Counted from the stretch's first letter, positions 17,986 through 28,377 are shown. The stretch: 64,000 nucleotides of DNA from Mycobacterium sp. (GCA_003987775.1 RXJD01000037.1:1-64000), one strand, 5' to 3'. Numbers and translations are program-made. Notes: generated by a model not told the origin, from the letters alone.

Positions 17986-19230
17986 ATGACCGACCACCCG
18001 GTCGCCACCGCATCGCAGCACGAACAGGAACTGGCCGCTCTTGAGCTGATCGAGCACCCCACCGTGAAGGCCGCCTACCGCGACGTGGCGCAGACGTGGC
18101 TGGGCCGCGCGAAGGCGTCGGATGCCATGCGCGAGCGGTTTGACGATGCGTTCGCCGAAGTGATGTTCTCGGCCGCGGTGTGGTCGTCCAACCAGGACAA
18201 GCTGCGGCCCAAGGTCAGCTGCATCACCCGGTTGGCGCACTCGGTGGACGGCCGGCGCATTCCCGGATCCCGTTGGGGCATCGATAATCCGGACAGCGTG
18301 TACCGGGTGATCCCGATCTGCGGCGACGAACGCTACGAGATCCACGGCCGGGTGGGTGAGCATCGGATGACCGAGAACTACTTCACGCTGTGGGATGCGC
18401 ACATGGGCACCGTCGACGTGCTCAACGGGCGCACCATGGCGGTCGATTCCGACGGCAGCTTCACCATCACCGTCGATTCCGACCCCGCCGGCGGGCGGCC
18501 CAACCACGTGCGGAGCACCCCGCAGGCACACGAGTTCTACATCCGCGACGTGTTGCTCGACTGGGCTCGTGACGATCCGAATCACTTTGACATTCAACGG
18601 CTCGGCGACGCTCCGTCGACGCCGGCCCGCACGCTCGATGAGCAGGCGGAGGCCACCGCGGCGATGATGGCGTACTTCGCGAACTTCACCGGCAAGCTCA
18701 GCCACGGCGTGTACAAGATGCCGGCCAACCGGTTCGACCTGGCCTGGTCCGCGGACACCGACGGCGCGATGCGCAACCAGTTCTACGTGATGGGCCGCTT
18801 CGATCTTGCGCCGGACGAGGCGTTCGTGGTGGACCTCAACGACGGTGGTGCCGAATACTTCACGGTGCCGCTGAGCAATATCTGGGGCACCACCCTCGAC
18901 ATCATCGACCGCACCGGCAGCCTCAACAAGGCGCAGTCGGTGGCCAATGAGGACGGCACCTACACGTATGTGATCGCGCCGGAGGATCCCGGTGTGGCGA
19001 ACTGGATCGACACCGACGGGCTGCGGGAGGCGATTCTGACGTTGCGGATGGCGGAATTCGGCGAGACCGGGCCGCGGGCGGGCCTCGGCGCACACGGGCG
19101 AGTGGTGAAGCTGGATCGCCTTGATGCCGAGGTGCCGCACCTGGCGCGGGTGAGCTCCGAGCAGCGGGCCGCGGAACTCGCTGACCGGCGAGCGGCCTAT
19201 CTGCGGCGGCTTCCGGAAGGGACGGCCTGA
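17986..19230 (+). CDS. DUF1214-domain protein
   Basis: A 414-residue protein whose C-terminal third carries the DUF1214 signature: a membrane-independent beta-rich segment with YFTVPLSNIWGTTLD, then NEDGTYTYVIAPEDPGVANWIDT and a final LTLRM strand. Biochemical function is unknown for the family. The ATG at 17986 has AGGAG 6-10 bases upstream and replaces the longer frame start at 17911. The stop is one base before the SDR gene start, so the two are translationally coupled. Confidence 0.8.
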   Translation: MTDHPVATASQHEQELAALELIEHPTVKAAYRDVAQTWLGRAKASDAMRERFDDAFAEVMFSAAVWSSNQDKLRPKVSCITRLAHSVDGRRIPGSRWGIDNPDSVYRVIPICGDERYEIHGRVGEHRMTENYFTLWDAHMGTVDVLNGRTMAVDSDGSFTITVDSDPAGGRPNHVRSTPQAHEFYIRDVLLDWARDDPNHFDIQRLGDAPSTPARTLDEQAEATAAMMAYFANFTGKLSHGVYKMPANRFDLAWSADTDGAMRNQFYVMGRFDLAPDEAFVVDLNDGGAEYFTVPLSNIWGTTLDIIDRTGSLNKAQSVANEDGTYTYVIAPEDPGVANWIDTDGLREAILTLRMAEFGETGPRAGLGAHGRVVKLDRLDAEVPHLARVSSEQRAAELADRRAAYLRRLPEGTA

Positions 19231-19231
19231 G

Positions 19232-20062
19232 ATGGCACGCTGGTTGGTGACGGGTTGCTCCACCGGGTTCGGCCGCGAGATCGCCCGTGGCGCTCTGGAA
19301 GCGGGTCACCAAGTGGTGGTGACGGCACGTCGGGCCGAGGCGGTACGGGACCTGGCAGACGAGTTCGGTGATCACGCATTGGCGGTGGCGCTCGATGTGA
19401 CGGACGCCGCGCAGATCGCCGCAGCCGTCGACGCGGCGGAGCGCGCCTTCGGCGGGATCGACGTGCTGGTCAACAACGCCGGCCACGGCTATCTGTCGGC
19501 GGTGGAGGAAGGCGAGGACGCCGAAGTCCGGAAACTATTCGACGTCAACTACTTCGGCGCGGTCGACATGATCAAGGCGGTGCTGCCGGCGATGCGGGCC
19601 CGGCGATCCGGCCACATCGTCAACATCTCGTCGATGACCGGGCTGGTGGCCAACCCGCCCAACGCCTACTACTCATCCACCAAATTCGCGCTGGAAGCGG
19701 TGACCGAAGCCCTGGCCACCGAGGTGCGGCCGCTGGGGATCAAGGTGACCGCCCTCGAACCGGGCGCGTTCCGTACCGACTGGGCGAGCCGGTCGATGAA
19801 GGAAACCGCCACTCCTATCGATGATTACGCCGACGTCGCGGCGCGCAAGGACCTGATCAAGCAGTTCGCCGACCACCTGCCGGGCGACCCGCGCAAGGTG
19901 GCAGAGGCGGTACTCATGGTGACCGAACTCGACGATCCCCCGCTGCGGCTCTTGCTCGGCCGCGATGTGCTCAAGGCGATGCGGGACAAGATCGCCGCCC
20001 TGTCGGCGTCGATCGAGGAATGGAAGACCGTGACGAAAGACGTGAATTTCCCAGGTAGTTAG
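19232..20062 (+). CDS. Short-chain dehydrogenase/reductase
   Basis: A classical SDR of 276 residues. It has the cofactor motif TGCSTGFG (7-14), NNAG (81-84), active-site Ser134 region in NISSMTG, and Tyr147/Lys151 in YSSTK. The Arg-containing TARR turn after strand 2 suggests NADP(H). Substrate unknown; the operon with SnoaL- and DUF1214-type genes suggests lipid or steroid-like substrates. The 3' end is convergent with the nitroreductase (one base between stops). Confidence 0.88.
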   Translation: MARWLVTGCSTGFGREIARGALEAGHQVVVTARRAEAVRDLADEFGDHALAVALDVTDAAQIAAAVDAAERAFGGIDVLVNNAGHGYLSAVEEGEDAEVRKLFDVNYFGAVDMIKAVLPAMRARRSGHIVNISSMTGLVANPPNAYYSSTKFALEAVTEALATEVRPLGIKVTALEPGAFRTDWASRSMKETATPIDDYADVAARKDLIKQFADHLPGDPRKVAEAVLMVTELDDPPLRLLLGRDVLKAMRDKIAALSASIEEWKTVTKDVNFPGS

Positions 20063-20063
20063 G

Positions 20064-20714
20064 TCATTCGTCGAGGAACACCACGTGCTTGTCCAGGCTG
20101 TCGCGACCGACGCGCAGCGAGTTGGCTGGGAAGTCCGGGTCGGGATAGCCCACCGCGAGTCCGCACAGGATGCGCATGTCCGCTGCGATGCCCAGTTGCT
20201 CGCGGACGATCTCGGGATAGCCGGCGATCGAGACCTGAACACAGGTGCCCAGTCCACGAGCGGTCAAGGCCAGCAAAAGGTTCTGGATGAACATCCCGAC
20301 GCCCATCCCATCGATGACGTCCAGGTCCTGGTGCATGGACACCACCCCGCCCAGCGGGGCGCGGAAGAATTCCCAGTTGCGCAGCACCGCTTCCTGGCGC
20401 CCGGCCGCGTCGTCGCGGGCGATGCCCATCGAGCCGTAGACCTGCGCACCCAGCTCCCGCCGCAGATGGGCGAAGGCCGGTGGCAGTTGCGGAACCCGCG
20501 GTGGTTCGGAACGGGCCTTGGCCAGCAAGGCCGCGACCAGCCTGTCCCTGGCGGCCCCGCTGGTGAAGATGACCTGCCACGGTTGCACATTCGAGTTGGA
20601 CGGGGCACGCATGGCCAGCTCCAGCGACTCCTCGACCAACTGCCGCGGCACGGGCTCGGGCAAGAACATGCGGCTGGATCGGCGTTGGCGAATCGTCTCC
20701 TCGAGGTCGTACAC
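20064..20714 (-). CDS. Nitroreductase family protein
   Basis: A 216-residue FMN-dependent oxidoreductase. The family signatures RQRRSSRMF near the N-terminus, the PSNSNVQPWQ FMN-binding segment and the C-terminal LAVGYPDPDFPANSLRVGR are clear. The GTG at 20714, with AGGA upstream, gives a normal length; the longer frame to 20861 has no family similarity in its extension. Substrates of the family include nitroaromatics, quinones and flavins. Confidence 0.88.
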   Translation of the reverse strand: MYDLEETIRQRRSSRMFLPEPVPRQLVEESLELAMRAPSNSNVQPWQVIFTSGAARDRLVAALLAKARSEPPRVPQLPPAFAHLRRELGAQVYGSMGIARDDAAGRQEAVLRNWEFFRAPLGGVVSMHQDLDVIDGMGVGMFIQNLLLALTARGLGTCVQVSIAGYPEIVREQLGIAADMRILCGLAVGYPDPDFPANSLRVGRDSLDKHVVFLDE

Positions 20715-20736
20715 GTTTTCATCCTGACAGTAGCGG

Positions 20737-21060
20737 TCAGTCGCGCACGACCAGGACGGTCTTTCCGGCTCGCCGGCCTGGGCGCGAGCCGCTTTCGAAT
20801 GCTGCCCGGCCCCGCGCGAGCGGGAAGGTTCGGGCGATCTCGACGCGCAATGCACCGTCATCCACCAGAGTGGCGAGTTCGGTGAGCTGGTCCCGGTTGG
20901 CGGTCACGATGAAGAACGTTGCGGTGACGCCGAATTCGTCGGCCTTGCCGGGCGGGGGCGGCGCACTGAGGGTGATCAGGCGGCCGCCGGGGCGCAGCAC
21001 ACCGTAGGAGCGGTCCAGGGTCCGCCCACCGACGGTGTCGATCACGACGTGCCTCCGATA
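20737..21060 (-). pseudogene. C-terminal fragment of a zinc-type alcohol dehydrogenase/quinone oxidoreductase
   Basis: The frame reads VVIDTVGGRTLDRSYGVLRPGGRLITLSAP..., the end of the Rossmann domain of medium-chain quinone oxidoreductases. It runs to a normal C-terminus (AGKTVLVVRD). Only about 100 of the ~310 residues expected remain: the N-terminal catalytic domain and the cofactor glycine loop are missing upstream of about 21060. It is a decayed gene, adjacent to the nitroreductase. Confidence 0.7.
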
Positions 21061-21116
21061 CCCAGCCGACCAGCCTGGTCGATGACCACTCCGACCGGGT
21101 TGATCCGCGCGGGGAA

Positions 21117-21326
21117 ATGCCGCCCACCTGGAACGTCTTCGGAAGTTGGCATATCACGAAGCTGGCGTCCATGATGCCCGACCTGCCGGCGAGCTGCGGA
21201 GACTGGTGGCAGTCCCAGCTCCCTTACCTACGCCGGCCGCCCGGCGAGAATTACCTCACCCGACCCGCCGACGACCCCAATTTTCAGATGCCACGTGAAC
21301 CCGTCAAACCCCAGTTCCCTGAATGA
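21117..21326 (+). CDS. Hypothetical 69-residue protein
   Basis: An open frame of 69 residues rich in Pro and Trp (MPPTWNVFGSWHITKL...), ending with an ATGA overlap with the membrane-protein gene. It has no signal peptide or recognised domain. The frame is also open upstream across the breakpoint of the quinone-reductase remnant, so it could be the tail of a larger lost gene. The four-base overlap supports it being translated; otherwise the evidence is weak. Confidence 0.35.
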   Translation: MPPTWNVFGSWHITKLASMMPDLPASCGDWWQSQLPYLRRPPGENYLTRPADDPNFQMPREPVKPQFPE

Positions 21327-21907
21327 ATCAAAGCCGACCAAATGTGATATTCGCCAGGCCGACGAGTTTGAAGGAGTTTCTCTTGCGAAACAAAGTCGTT
21401 TTCGTAGCGGCGGTTCTGGCTGGCATCGCATCAGCCGGGATGACGTTTCTGTCGTGGGGGAAGTTCGGTGACACCGGCTTGTCTTGGAACGCTTTTGGCG
21501 TGTATACCGGCGAGCGCAACGACTACTTCAGCACCGTCGGCCCACCGATGGGTGAATTCATCAATACCGGGCCTGGGTGGACCGTGCTGATTGCCTCGAT
21601 AGCGGCCACGGTCGCGTTGACGGGGGCGACACGGACGCGCCGACTCGGACTCGTCGCACCAGTCTTCGCACTCATCGCGTTCGTTGCAGTGGTCGCATGC
21701 ATTGTCCGTCCGACGCTTTTGATGGGCGAGCTTCGGGATTTTCTCGGTGCTGGCGCCGACCCCGAACGGGCCTTCGTCAACTCCGCCATTCTGATCGCTG
21801 AGGCCTCGGCAACCGGGATTCTGCTGATCTGCTCGGTGCTGCTCGCTATAACGACCATCCGCCAGGCACGCAGATCATCGGCGACCGATAGCGGTCTTGA
21901 TGCCTGA
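21323..21907 (+). CDS. Hypothetical integral membrane protein
   Basis: A four-helix membrane protein: hydrophobic segments at about 25-45, 86-104, 110-130 and 156-176 of the longest frame (194 residues). An external loop between the first two contains the aromatic/Gly-rich WNAFGVYTGERNDYF. No family was recognised. The ATG at 21323 overlaps the upstream small ORF, but a much better Shine-Dalgarno (AAGGAG, 21371-21376) precedes a TTG at 21383, which would give 174 residues starting just before the first helix. It is convergent with the EspG-like gene, two bases apart. Confidence 0.6.
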   Translation: MNQSRPNVIFARPTSLKEFLLRNKVVFVAAVLAGIASAGMTFLSWGKFGDTGLSWNAFGVYTGERNDYFSTVGPPMGEFINTGPGWTVLIASIAATVALTGATRTRRLGLVAPVFALIAFVAVVACIVRPTLLMGELRDFLGAGADPERAFVNSAILIAEASATGILLICSVLLAITTIRQARRSSATDSGLDA

Positions 21908-21908
21908 C

Positions 21909-22691
21909 TCAGTTGTCAGCCGAACCCCGACGTCTGCGCAGCATCGCGACATCATCGGCGATGAGTTTGTCGATTCGATCAGCGAGCCCCTGTACCGTCA
22001 CCGGCACCGCCCGGTCGAGGTCGGCTGCGAACAGGTAGTCGCCGTCGTCAACCAGGCGCACGCACACGGCGGCCTTTCGGCCCAAGTCCACTCCCCACCC
22101 GCGCGGCGGTACGCAGCGGGACTGCACCGTCGTCATGGCCGCGACGTCGCCGGCCGGGAACACCGATTCGCGACGACGTTCAGGCGCGGCACGAACCGAC
22201 ACGACCGCCGCGTAGTCGTCATCATCCCCGGCGACAACGGCCCCGGGGGCAGGTGGACGGAATCGGTCCAGATTTCCGGGGATGACAATCGCCGAATGGG
22301 CCCCGGGGCCAACCAGTTCCGCCGCACCGGCGACCGCGGTTCCCAACTCGTAAGGCGACAGTTCGTAGACATCGACAACATCCTCGCCCGGTCGCTGCGA
22401 GGCCAGAAAACCTGACTCACCTGCGCGATAGGCCAGTATCCGGAGATCGTAATCATCGGAGGTGAAATTCACTTGACACTCCACCCAGATGTCGGCCCGC
22501 ACGTAAGCCTGAGCCCATGGCTTGAACACGCGGAGGTCTCCCGAGTCGTACCGGTCCGCCACCACGGCTGTATTCGTCACGGGTGCCGCGGCGGGTTGGG
22601 TACGCCAAAACGGGTACGGCAAACCGTCGCGGCCCTGCACCTCGCAGATGCCCAGCAACTCGATCAGTGTGATGCTGCCGATCGGATTCAT
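21909..22691 (-). CDS. EspG-like ESX secretion-associated protein
   Basis: The 260-residue sequence opens with MNPIGSITLIELLGICEVQGRDGLPYPF, which resembles the N-terminal strand-helix of EspG chaperones. EspG proteins bind PE-PPE or related T7SS substrates in the cytosol. The remaining pattern (WVECQVNF, LRILAYRAGESGFLASQ, AAMTTVQSRCVPPRGWGVDL) also fits the EspG beta-sheet scaffold. No ESX core genes or PE/PPE genes lie nearby, so this is an orphan. The ATG at 22691 is preferred; the longer frame would run into ung. Assignment by recognition, not alignment. Confidence 0.6.
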   Translation of the reverse strand: MNPIGSITLIELLGICEVQGRDGLPYPFWRTQPAAAPVTNTAVVADRYDSGDLRVFKPWAQAYVRADIWVECQVNFTSDDYDLRILAYRAGESGFLASQRPGEDVVDVYELSPYELGTAVAGAAELVGPGAHSAIVIPGNLDRFRPPAPGAVVAGDDDDYAAVVSVRAAPERRRESVFPAGDVAAMTTVQSRCVPPRGWGVDLGRKAAVCVRLVDDGDYLFAADLDRAVPVTVQGLADRIDKLIADDVAMLRRRRGSADN

Positions 22692-22720
22692 TCTTGCGGT
22701 CCCTGACCGGGCCGGGCCGG

Positions 22721-23404
22721 TCACGGCAGGCGCCAATCGATCGGGTCGGCCCCCATTCCGGTGAGAAGTTCATTGGCACGACTGAACGGCCTCGACCCGA
22801 AAAACCCACGCGACGCCGACAACGGCGACGGATGTGGCGATTCGATCGCGACACAGTTACCTTCGGCCAGCATCGGCTTGAGCGTGGACGCGTCGCGCCC
22901 CCACAGAATCGCGACCAGCGGCTGATCGCGACCAACCAAAGCGCGAATTGCGCACTCCGTCACCGCTTCCCAACCCTTCCCGCGGTGCGATGCAGGGGTG
23001 GAAGGCCGCACGGTGAGCACCCGGTTCAGCAGCATCACCCCGCGCTGGCACCAGGGCGTCAGGTCGCCGTTGGACGGCTGCGGGAAACCGAGGTCGGCGC
23101 TGTACTCGTCGAAAATGTTGGACAGGCTGCGGGGCAACGGACGCACGTCGGGGGCCACCGAAAAGCTCAGGCCCACCGCATGGCCCGGCGTGGGGTAGGG
23201 ATCCTGCCCGACGATCAACACCCGGACACCGTCGAAGGGAAAGCTGAAGGCGCGCAGCACGTTCGGACCCGCGGGCAAGTACCGCCGGCCGGCCGCGATC
23301 TCCTCGCGCAGGAACTGACCCATCTTCCCTACCTGATCGGCAACCGGCGCCAGCGCCGTCGCCCAGCCTGGTTCGACGAGTTCACTCAGCGGGCGCGCGG
23401 TCAT
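22721..23404 (-). CDS. ung: Uracil-DNA glycosylase
   Basis: Removes uracil from DNA, initiating base-excision repair of deaminated cytosine, which matters in a GC-rich genome. The 227-residue length matches the mycobacterial enzyme. The catalytic water-activating loop GQDPYP (Asp68) and the minor-groove loop [10 protein letters not shown] are both intact. The ATG at 23404 overlaps the stop of the DUF1330 gene by four bases; the longer frame to 23695 is that neighbour read in another frame. Confidence 0.97.
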   Translation of the reverse strand: MTARPLSELVEPGWATALAPVADQVGKMGQFLREEIAAGRRYLPAGPNVLRAFSFPFDGVRVLIVGQDPYPTPGHAVGLSFSVAPDVRPLPRSLSNIFDEYSADLGFPQPSNGDLTPWCQRGVMLLNRVLTVRPSTPASHRGKGWEAVTECAIRALVGRDQPLVAILWGRDASTLKPMLAEGNCVAIESPHPSPLSASRGFFGSRPFSRANELLTGMGADPIDWRLP

Positions 23405-23691
23405 GACAGTCCCTTCACCAAGAGCACCACGGTGTCGGCGCCGGCCTGGCGGTCCTTCGAAATCTCCTGGTATTCCGGCGATTGCGCCCACGCATGGAAA
23501 GCCGCCTCGTCCGGGAACGACATGAGCACCACTTTCTCGCGGTCCCAGTCTCCTTCGACCACCCGAGGTGCCTCGTCGGCAGCAAGCACGGTGCCGGAGT
23601 AACGGCGGAAAACGTCCATGAAGGCCGCCTGGTAACGGTCGTAGGCAGCCCGGTCGGTGAACTTCAACTGGGCGATCGCGTAGACGGTCAT
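23401..23691 (-). CDS. DUF1330 family protein
   Basis: A 96-residue dimeric alpha-beta barrel-type protein ([24 protein letters not shown]...), recognisable as DUF1330 by the pattern of first strand, YDRY helix and the final [11 protein letters not shown] segment. Function unknown. It overlaps ung by ATGA and lies 10 bases downstream of thiL, so it is part of a thiL-DUF1330-ung-EspG-like run. Confidence 0.88.
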   Translation of the reverse strand: MTVYAIAQLKFTDRAAYDRYQAAFMDVFRRYSGTVLAADEAPRVVEGDWDREKVVLMSFPDEAAFHAWAQSPEYQEISKDRQAGADTVVLLVKGLS

Positions 23692-23701
23692 CCACGCCAG
23701 C

Positions 23702-24667
23702 CTAACTTGACTGGAACGACTCCCACCCCGCGTACCCTTCCCACACCTTGCCGTCGACCAGCACCCGCGGCGGCCCGTCGATCACCCGCCCGATCACCCG
23801 CCAGCCGGGCGGCACCGCGTCGGCGAAACACGCCGCCAGCGCGTGATCTTCACCCCCGCCCAGCACCCAGGCCCACGGGTCGGCACCAACGGCGGCCGCC
23901 GCCTGCGACACCGCGTCGCGGTCGGGTTCCAGCGCTTCGGCGGACAGGTCGATTCCCACCCCGGACGCGGTAGCGATGTGACCCAGATCGGCGATCAGAC
24001 CGTCGGAGACGTCGATCATCGCCATGGCGCCGCCAGCCGCCGCCATCGCGCCCTCCCCATAGGGCGGCAGCGGCACGAGATGCCGGTGCCGCAGGCCGTG
24101 GAAATCGTCGATACCGTTGCGCCACAGTGCATATCCGGCCGCCGAGCGTCCCAGCTCACCGGCGATGGCGAGTACCGCACCGACCCGCGCACCGGACCGC
24201 AACACCGGCGCCCGGCCCTCGAGGTCACCGAGCACAGTCACTGAGATCACCCACTGCGGACAGCTGACCAGGTCTCCACCGGCGATGCCGGCACCCACCC
24301 TTTCCGCCTCGTCCCACATCCCGTCGGCCAGCGAGATCGCCTGGGCGGCCTGGGTTGTGCCGGGTGCTCCGAAGCCCACCACGAACGCGGTGGGTCGCGC
24401 ACCCATCGCCTCGATGTCGGCGGCATTCTGGGCGATCGCCTTGCGTCCGACGTCATACGGTGTCGACCAGTCGAGCCGAAAGTGTCGGTCCTGGACCAGC
24501 ATGTCGATCGATACCACGGTGCGTTCATCGCTGCCCGACACCACTGCCCCGTCGTCGCCGGGTCCCAGCGTGACGGCGGCGGGCTGACGGCGATCCCGCA
24601 CCAACCGCTCGATCACTGCGAACTCACCGACCTGCTGCAGTGTCGGGGACTCCCCGTCGTCGCGCAC
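23702..24667 (-). CDS. thiL: Thiamine-monophosphate kinase
   Basis: Phosphorylates thiamine monophosphate to the cofactor thiamine diphosphate. The 321-residue protein has the PurM/ThiL fold. It has the N-terminal GEFAVIERL helix, the LGPGDDGAVV metal/nucleotide-binding loop, STPYDVGRKAIAQNAADIEAMGA, GGDLVSC and MIDVSDGLIADLGHIA. GTG start at 24667. Order thiL-ung is as in M. tuberculosis apart from the inserted DUF1330 gene. Confidence 0.95.
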   Translation of the reverse strand: MRDDGESPTLQQVGEFAVIERLVRDRRQPAAVTLGPGDDGAVVSGSDERTVVSIDMLVQDRHFRLDWSTPYDVGRKAIAQNAADIEAMGARPTAFVVGFGAPGTTQAAQAISLADGMWDEAERVGAGIAGGDLVSCPQWVISVTVLGDLEGRAPVLRSGARVGAVLAIAGELGRSAAGYALWRNGIDDFHGLRHRHLVPLPPYGEGAMAAAGGAMAMIDVSDGLIADLGHIATASGVGIDLSAEALEPDRDAVSQAAAAVGADPWAWVLGGGEDHALAACFADAVPPGWRVIGRVIDGPPRVLVDGKVWEGYAGWESFQSS

Positions 24668-24708
24668 GTCACCTCATCTCTGCGCATTCCGGCCGTGTGA
24701 TGCCCCTC

Positions 24709-24720
24709 GGACGGCCGTCC
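24709..24720. promoter_or_regulatory. GGACGGCCGTCC palindrome between divergent thiL and DUF3515 genes
   Basis: A perfect 12-bp palindrome in the 142-base divergent gap. It could be an operator or simply a GC-rich hairpin; nothing else supports a choice. Confidence 0.25.
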
Positions 24721-24809
24721 GACCTGCGGTAAGTTGGGTCCCTGCCCGTTCGGCTGGACGGCGTCAGTGTAGTAGCGACGGAGCACCGGACCGCAGAGGA
24801 GATGATCAG

Positions 24810-25361
24810 GTGACAGGCGGGGCCGACGCCGGCGGGCCGCCGCGCGCCGTCATGATCGCCGCATTGGTGCTGGCCGTGGCGACCATCGGGGCGATCCTGG
24901 TGCTCGCTGCCACCCGGCGCACGTCGCAAGAACCCATCGCGCTTCCCACCGTGGCCGCTCCCCAGGCCGCCAGCCCGCCCTGCCAGGCGCTACTGGCGGC
25001 ACTACCCCAGCAGCTCGGCGACTTTCAGCGGGCCGAACTCGCTCAGCCGGCGCCGCAGGCAGCCGGCGCCTGGCGGACCCGGACCGCGACCGACCCGGTC
25101 GTCATGCGCTGCGGCCTCGAACGACCAGCCGACTTCGTGGTGGGGTCGCCGATCCAGGTCGTCGACAAGGTGCAGTGGTTTCAGGTGAACGAGGAAGGGT
25201 CGGCGGAGGAGGGCAGATCCACCTGGTACACGGTCGACCGGCCGGTGTACGTGGCGCTGACGTTGCCCGCTAACTCGGGACCTGTTCCGATTCAAGATAT
25301 TTCGCGCATCATCGACCGCACCATCGCCGCGGTGCCGATCGACCCGGCACCGGCTCGTTAA
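24810..25361 (+). CDS. DUF3515 family exported protein
   Basis: A 183-residue protein with an N-terminal transmembrane or signal anchor (about 14-34) and an external domain. Two cysteines (PPCQALL and MRCGLERP) frame the DUF3515 core, which ends with [15 protein letters not shown]. Function unknown; conserved next to thiL and ddl in actinobacteria, and corresponds to Rv2980. Its TAA overlaps the convergent ddlA TAA within the palindrome TTAA. Confidence 0.85.
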   Translation: MTGGADAGGPPRAVMIAALVLAVATIGAILVLAATRRTSQEPIALPTVAAPQAASPPCQALLAALPQQLGDFQRAELAQPAPQAAGAWRTRTATDPVVMRCGLERPADFVVGSPIQVVDKVQWFQVNEEGSAEEGRSTWYTVDRPVYVALTLPANSGPVPIQDISRIIDRTIAAVPIDPAPAR

Positions 25362-26431
25362 CGCAGGCCTACGCCGCGGGCAAGTGCCGTCTCCACCATG
25401 GTGGCCAACAGGGTCGGATAGTCCACACCACTGGCCGCCCACATCCGTGGGTACATCGAGATCGTGGTGAAACCGGGCATGGTGTTGATCTCGTTGATCA
25501 CCGGGCCCGCTTCGGTGAGAAAGAAGTCGACCCGGGCCAGGCCCTGGCAACCGATCGCCTCGAAGGCGCGAATCGCCAACTGGCGCAGCGCTTGTGCAAC
25601 CTCGTCGTCCACCTTGGCCGGCACGTCCAATTCCGCGGCGTCGTCCAGGTATTTGGTCTCGAAGTCGTAGAAGGAGTCCTCGCGGCCACGTACCCCGGCC
25701 ACCCGGATCTCGCCCAGCGTGCTGGCTTCGATGGTGCCGTCCGGCATTTCGAGGACACCGCATTCCAGCTCGCGGCCGTTGATCGCCGCCTCGACGATGA
25801 CTTTCGGGTCATGGCTACGGGCGGCGGCGATTGCGGCCGGCAGATCGTCCCAGCTGGCCACCCGGCTGACGCCGATCGATGACCCTCCCCGTGCCGGCTT
25901 GACGAACACCGGCAGGCCCAGCCGCTCACGTTCCTCGGGGTGCAGTGTCGATTGTGACGGCCGAAGGACCGTGTACGCGCCCACCGGGAGTCCCTCGGCG
26001 ACGAGCAACTTCTTGGTGAACTCCTTGTCCATGCCGGCGGCGCTGGCCAGCACACCGGCACCCACGTACGGGACACCGGCGAGTTCGAGCAGCCCCTGGA
26101 TTGTGCCGTCCTCGCCGTAGGGTCCGTGCAGCACCGGAAACACGACGTCGACGGTCCCGAAAACCTCCGATCGGGGACTGGCCGGCAACGCCAGCTCGGT
26201 GCCCGAATCGGCGCTCACCCCCGGTAGCTGCCGGTTGTTGATGGCCAGCGCGGCGGGGTCGCCGTCGGTGAGCACCCACCCGCCCTGCGGCGTGATCCCG
26301 ATGGCGACGACGTCGAACCGTCGCGGGTCCAGGTTGCGCAGGATGCTGCCCGCCGACACGCACGAGATGGCGTGCTCATTGCTGCGCCCGCCGAACACGA
26401 CGGCGACGCGTACGCGCTTGCTGGCAGTCAC
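25358..26431 (-). CDS. ddlA: D-alanine-D-alanine ligase
   Basis: ATP-dependent ligase that makes the D-Ala-D-Ala dipeptide for peptidoglycan, a target of D-cycloserine. The 357-residue ATP-grasp protein has the N-terminal [17 protein letters not shown], the [12 protein letters not shown] segment, the [14 protein letters not shown] loop and the metal-binding [10 protein letters not shown] near the C-terminus. Confidence 0.96.
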   Translation of the reverse strand: MTASKRVRVAVVFGGRSNEHAISCVSAGSILRNLDPRRFDVVAIGITPQGGWVLTDGDPAALAINNRQLPGVSADSGTELALPASPRSEVFGTVDVVFPVLHGPYGEDGTIQGLLELAGVPYVGAGVLASAAGMDKEFTKKLLVAEGLPVGAYTVLRPSQSTLHPEERERLGLPVFVKPARGGSSIGVSRVASWDDLPAAIAAARSHDPKVIVEAAINGRELECGVLEMPDGTIEASTLGEIRVAGVRGREDSFYDFETKYLDDAAELDVPAKVDDEVAQALRQLAIRAFEAIGCQGLARVDFFLTEAGPVINEINTMPGFTTISMYPRMWAASGVDYPTLLATMVETALARGVGLR

Positions 26432-26497
26432 AACCTGGAGAGGCTACCGGGTCGGGGCTGTCGGGGCCGGTTCGGCGACGTCAGGGCGTTGTTTCAC

Positions 26498-26577
26498 TAG
26501 GCGTTGGGGCCGTCTTGGCCGTCGGCGCCGTTGTTGGCGGGTGAGTCGCCGGTGGCCCTTGCCCGCCGGTGCCGCTA
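26498..26577 (-). pseudogene. Possible remnant of a PE_PGRS-type Gly/Asn-rich tail
   Basis: In the gap between ddlA and gpsA, the minus strand encodes NNGADGQDGPNA followed by TAG. In a second frame just upstream it encodes GTGGQG. These are the words typical of PE_PGRS C-termini, split by a frame change. No PE domain is present. With only about 80 bases of low-complexity coding-like DNA, chance similarity is possible. Confidence 0.3.
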
Positions 26578-26601
26578 CTGCTTTTTGCGGCGCGGAGTCA
26601 C

Positions 26602-27609
26602 TCACTCAGGCTTGGTGCTACGGCCCAAGAGCAGGGCAATGGCCTCGTTGACCGACAAACCCTTGTGGCAGACCCGGTGCACTGCGTCCGTCAGCGGCAT
26701 CTCGACGTCATAGCTCGACGCCAGCGCCAGCACCGACTCGCAGGAGGTCACGCCCTCGACGACGTGACCGTCCTTCCCGTGCAGTGCGGTATGCATGGTG
26801 TCGCCGCGGCCCAGCCGCTCGCCCAGCGAGCGGTTTCGCGAATAGGGAGAGGTGCAGGTGGCCACCAGGTCACCGACCCCCGCCAGCCCCGCCAGGGTCG
26901 CGCCCTTGGCACCCAGCGCCAGCCCGAGCCGCATGATCTCCGCCAACCCGCGGGTGATGATGGCCGCCGCGGTGTTCTCGCCCAGCCCGACGCCGACCGC
27001 CATTCCGCACGCCAGCGCGATGACGTTCTTGCACGCCCCGCCGATCTCGGTTCCCACCACATCGGAATTGGTATAAGGACGGAAGTAGCCGCTGTTCAAG
27101 AACCGCTGCAGCGCCACGGCGCGTCCGGAGTCGCTGCACGCGACGACGGTGGCCGCAGGCTGGTTCTCGGCGATCTCGCTGGCCAGGTTGGGTCCTGAGA
27201 TCACCGCAACCTGCGAGGAGTCCACGCCGGTGACCGACACGATCACCTGGCTCATCCGCATCAGCGTGCCGAGCTCGATGCCTTTGGCCAGGCTCACCAG
27301 CGTCGCGCCGTCGGCCCACATACCGTTCCAGTGTTCGAGGTTGGCGCGCATGGTCTGAGCCGGCACGCCGAGCAGCACCGTCGTGGCACCGGACAGCGCT
27401 TCCTCGGCGTCGTTGGTGGCGCGAATGCCGGCAGGCAGCACCGTGCCGGGAAGGTAGTCGGGGTTGTACCGGGTCTTGTTGATCTTGTTGGCGACATCGG
27501 CGCGCCGCGCCCACAGCGTGACCTCACCCCCGGCGTCGGCAAGCACCTTGGCCAGCACCGTGCCCCATGCGCCCGCGCCCATCACCGCGACGGTTCCCGT
27601 GCCGGCCAT
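26602..27609 (-). CDS. gpsA: Glycerol-3-phosphate dehydrogenase [NAD(P)+]
   Basis: Reduces dihydroxyacetone phosphate to sn-glycerol 3-phosphate for phospholipid synthesis. The 335-residue protein has GAGAWGT (11-17) for the dinucleotide, the catalytic lysine in [16 protein letters not shown], and the closing AQxRNR-like segment is represented by [16 protein letters not shown]. Corresponds to gpdA2 (Rv2982c) by position. Confidence 0.95.
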   Translation of the reverse strand: MAGTGTVAVMGAGAWGTVLAKVLADAGGEVTLWARRADVANKINKTRYNPDYLPGTVLPAGIRATNDAEEALSGATTVLLGVPAQTMRANLEHWNGMWADGATLVSLAKGIELGTLMRMSQVIVSVTGVDSSQVAVISGPNLASEIAENQPAATVVACSDSGRAVALQRFLNSGYFRPYTNSDVVGTEIGGACKNVIALACGMAVGVGLGENTAAAIITRGLAEIMRLGLALGAKGATLAGLAGVGDLVATCTSPYSRNRSLGERLGRGDTMHTALHGKDGHVVEGVTSCESVLALASSYDVEMPLTDAVHRVCHKGLSVNEAIALLLGRSTKPE

Positions 27610-27717
27610 CCACCACCCCTAATGTGTCGCTGTGTGCCCTGTGTGCCATCGTCACCGCGACGGCAGCCGCTAAACAGTAGTCCCAGCGACCGGCCGCCGT
27701 CACCTCCGCCGACGTAA

Positions 27718-28377
<660 letters not shown>

